Shown here: one piece after another, positions 63,472-64,000 of the stretch
How the letters are laid out: the number at the start of each line of letters is the position of its first letter
Numbering within the stretch: the stretch's first letter is position 1
DNA from: Cryobacterium sp. Y50
Lineage (GTDB): Bacteria; Actinomycetota; Actinomycetes; Actinomycetales; Microbacteriaceae
Length of the DNA: 64,000 nucleotides
Assembly (NCBI RefSeq): GCF_002929805.1
Contig: NZ_PJJM01000104.1
Coordinates: 1 to 64,000, forward strand
Direction of reading: 5' to 3'
The notes under the pieces: model-generated
What the model was told of the DNA's origin: nothing
What the model saw: the letters and a program-made list of their open reading frames with translations, nothing else
The model's database searches: none
Program-made: the position numbers and the translations under genes

Positions 63472-64000
63472 CCATGATTGCCGCTATGGGACGCATCGAG
63501 CAGATCCAGTCGATGATGCAGCAGCTCGCCTTCGGGCCGCGCGCGGCGACGATCACTGCTGCGGCAGCCACGGCGACCGCCGCAACAGCTTCGGCCGACA
63601 GCTTCGCCGCTTCCATGGCTGCGGCAGTGGGCACGGCCGGCGGGGCATCCGCTGCCGGGACATCTGCTATTGGAGCGACGAGCGGAGCGACCGGAACCAA
63701 CGTCGTCGACGCCGCCAAGAAGTACCTCGGTGTCCCCTACGTCTTCGGTGGTGAGGACGCGAGCGGAATGGACTGCTCCGGCCTCGTGCAAAAGGTATAT
63801 TCCGATGTTGGAATAGCTATGCCCCGACTGGTTTCCGGCCAGATGCAGATAGGCACCGAGGTGGCATCGCTTGCCGAAGCCCTGCCCGGCGACCTCATCG
63901 TCACCGGCGGCGGCGACCACATTCTCATCTACGCCGGCGACAACAAGATTATCCACGCACCATACCCCGGGCGCGACGTGTGCCTGCGGGACGTCTATAT
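63468..64000 (+). CDS. NlpC/P60 peptidoglycan hydrolase, 3' end outside window
   Basis: Starting in an ATGA overlap with fliJ, the frame runs open to the window end (177 codons seen). An N-terminal helix (MGRIEQIQSMMQQLAFG) and an Ala/Thr/Ser-rich stretch precede an NlpC/P60 domain: KKYLGVPYVFGGEDASGMDC with catalytic Cys in MDCSGLV, PRLVSGQM, and the catalytic His in GGGDHILIYAG. Such cell-wall cysteine peptidases could open peptidoglycan for the rod, replacing the muramidase of FlgJ; this role is inferred from its place. No signal peptide is visible, so it may be exported through the flagellar channel. Confidence 0.88.
   Translation, partial: MTMIAAMGRIEQIQSMMQQLAFGPRAATITAAAATATAATASADSFAASMAAAVGTAGGASAAGTSAIGATSGATGTNVVDAAKKYLGVPYVFGGEDASGMDCSGLVQKVYSDVGIAMPRLVSGQMQIGTEVASLAEALPGDLIVTGGGDHILIYAGDNKIIHAPYPGRDVCLRDVY

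Overview
The window is high-GC DNA from an actinomycete, most probably a motile member of the Microbacteriaceae (Cryobacterium-like). The evidence is gene content: a mycothiol-dependent maleylpyruvate isomerase-family protein, two DUF222/HNH proteins, a DUF2017-clpS pair, sufS-sufU, and a flagellar locus with fliW and NlpC/P60 genes. Genus assignment is inference. I saw no rRNA, tRNA, CRISPR array or insertion sequence.

Left part (1-36.8 kb) is metabolic and mosaic. It begins with a pair of secreted/lipoprotein genes, a frameshifted DUF222/HNH gene, a collapsed YbdK-type ligase relic and a bifunctional penicillin-binding protein. Next come dnaE2 with a DUF6504 partner but no imuB, a CdaR regulator with glycerate kinase and GntP permease, and phoX behind a Pho-box-like repeat. 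A one-carbon/molybdopterin block follows: formaldehyde dehydrogenase, moaA, fdhD, an FdhF/YdeP-type molybdoenzyme, and an oxalate/formate-type MFS carrier with its tiny partner. Then come a HEAT-repeat/GT4 fusion with a GT1 glycosyltransferase, a purine-catabolism group (mocA-like, guaD, a uricase relic, two xanthine dehydrogenase genes), clpS-DUF2017 and sufS-sufU.

Right part (36.8-64 kb) is a flagellar locus. On the minus strand flgN-flgK-flgL-fliW diverge from a FliA/WhiG-type sigma factor. The plus strand carries a mini-flagellin, two full flagellins, fliD-fliS, flgB-flgC-fliE-fliF-fliG-fliH-fliI-fliJ and an NlpC/P60 hydrolase that runs off the end. A maleylpyruvate isomerase-family gene, an intact DUF222/HNH gene and an unrelated four-gene cassette (lipoprotein, three-helix membrane protein, repeat-rich protein, VirD4/TraD-like ATPase; 49.0-54.5 kb) interrupt it.

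The most interesting signal is regulatory. Four flagellin-type leaders, one of them in front of a relic whose ATG has become ATC, each carry a hairpin presenting GGA in its loop and a second GGA in the Shine-Dalgarno sequence. The two GGAs are exactly 30 nt apart in all four. Three of the leaders lie 11 nt behind a CTAAC-type/GCCGATAG-type sigma-28 promoter. With fliW nearby, this looks like CsrA-FliW control of flagellin translation as known from Bacillus hag, here in an actinomycete. The relic leader could act as a CsrA-binding decoy RNA. csrA itself is not in the window.
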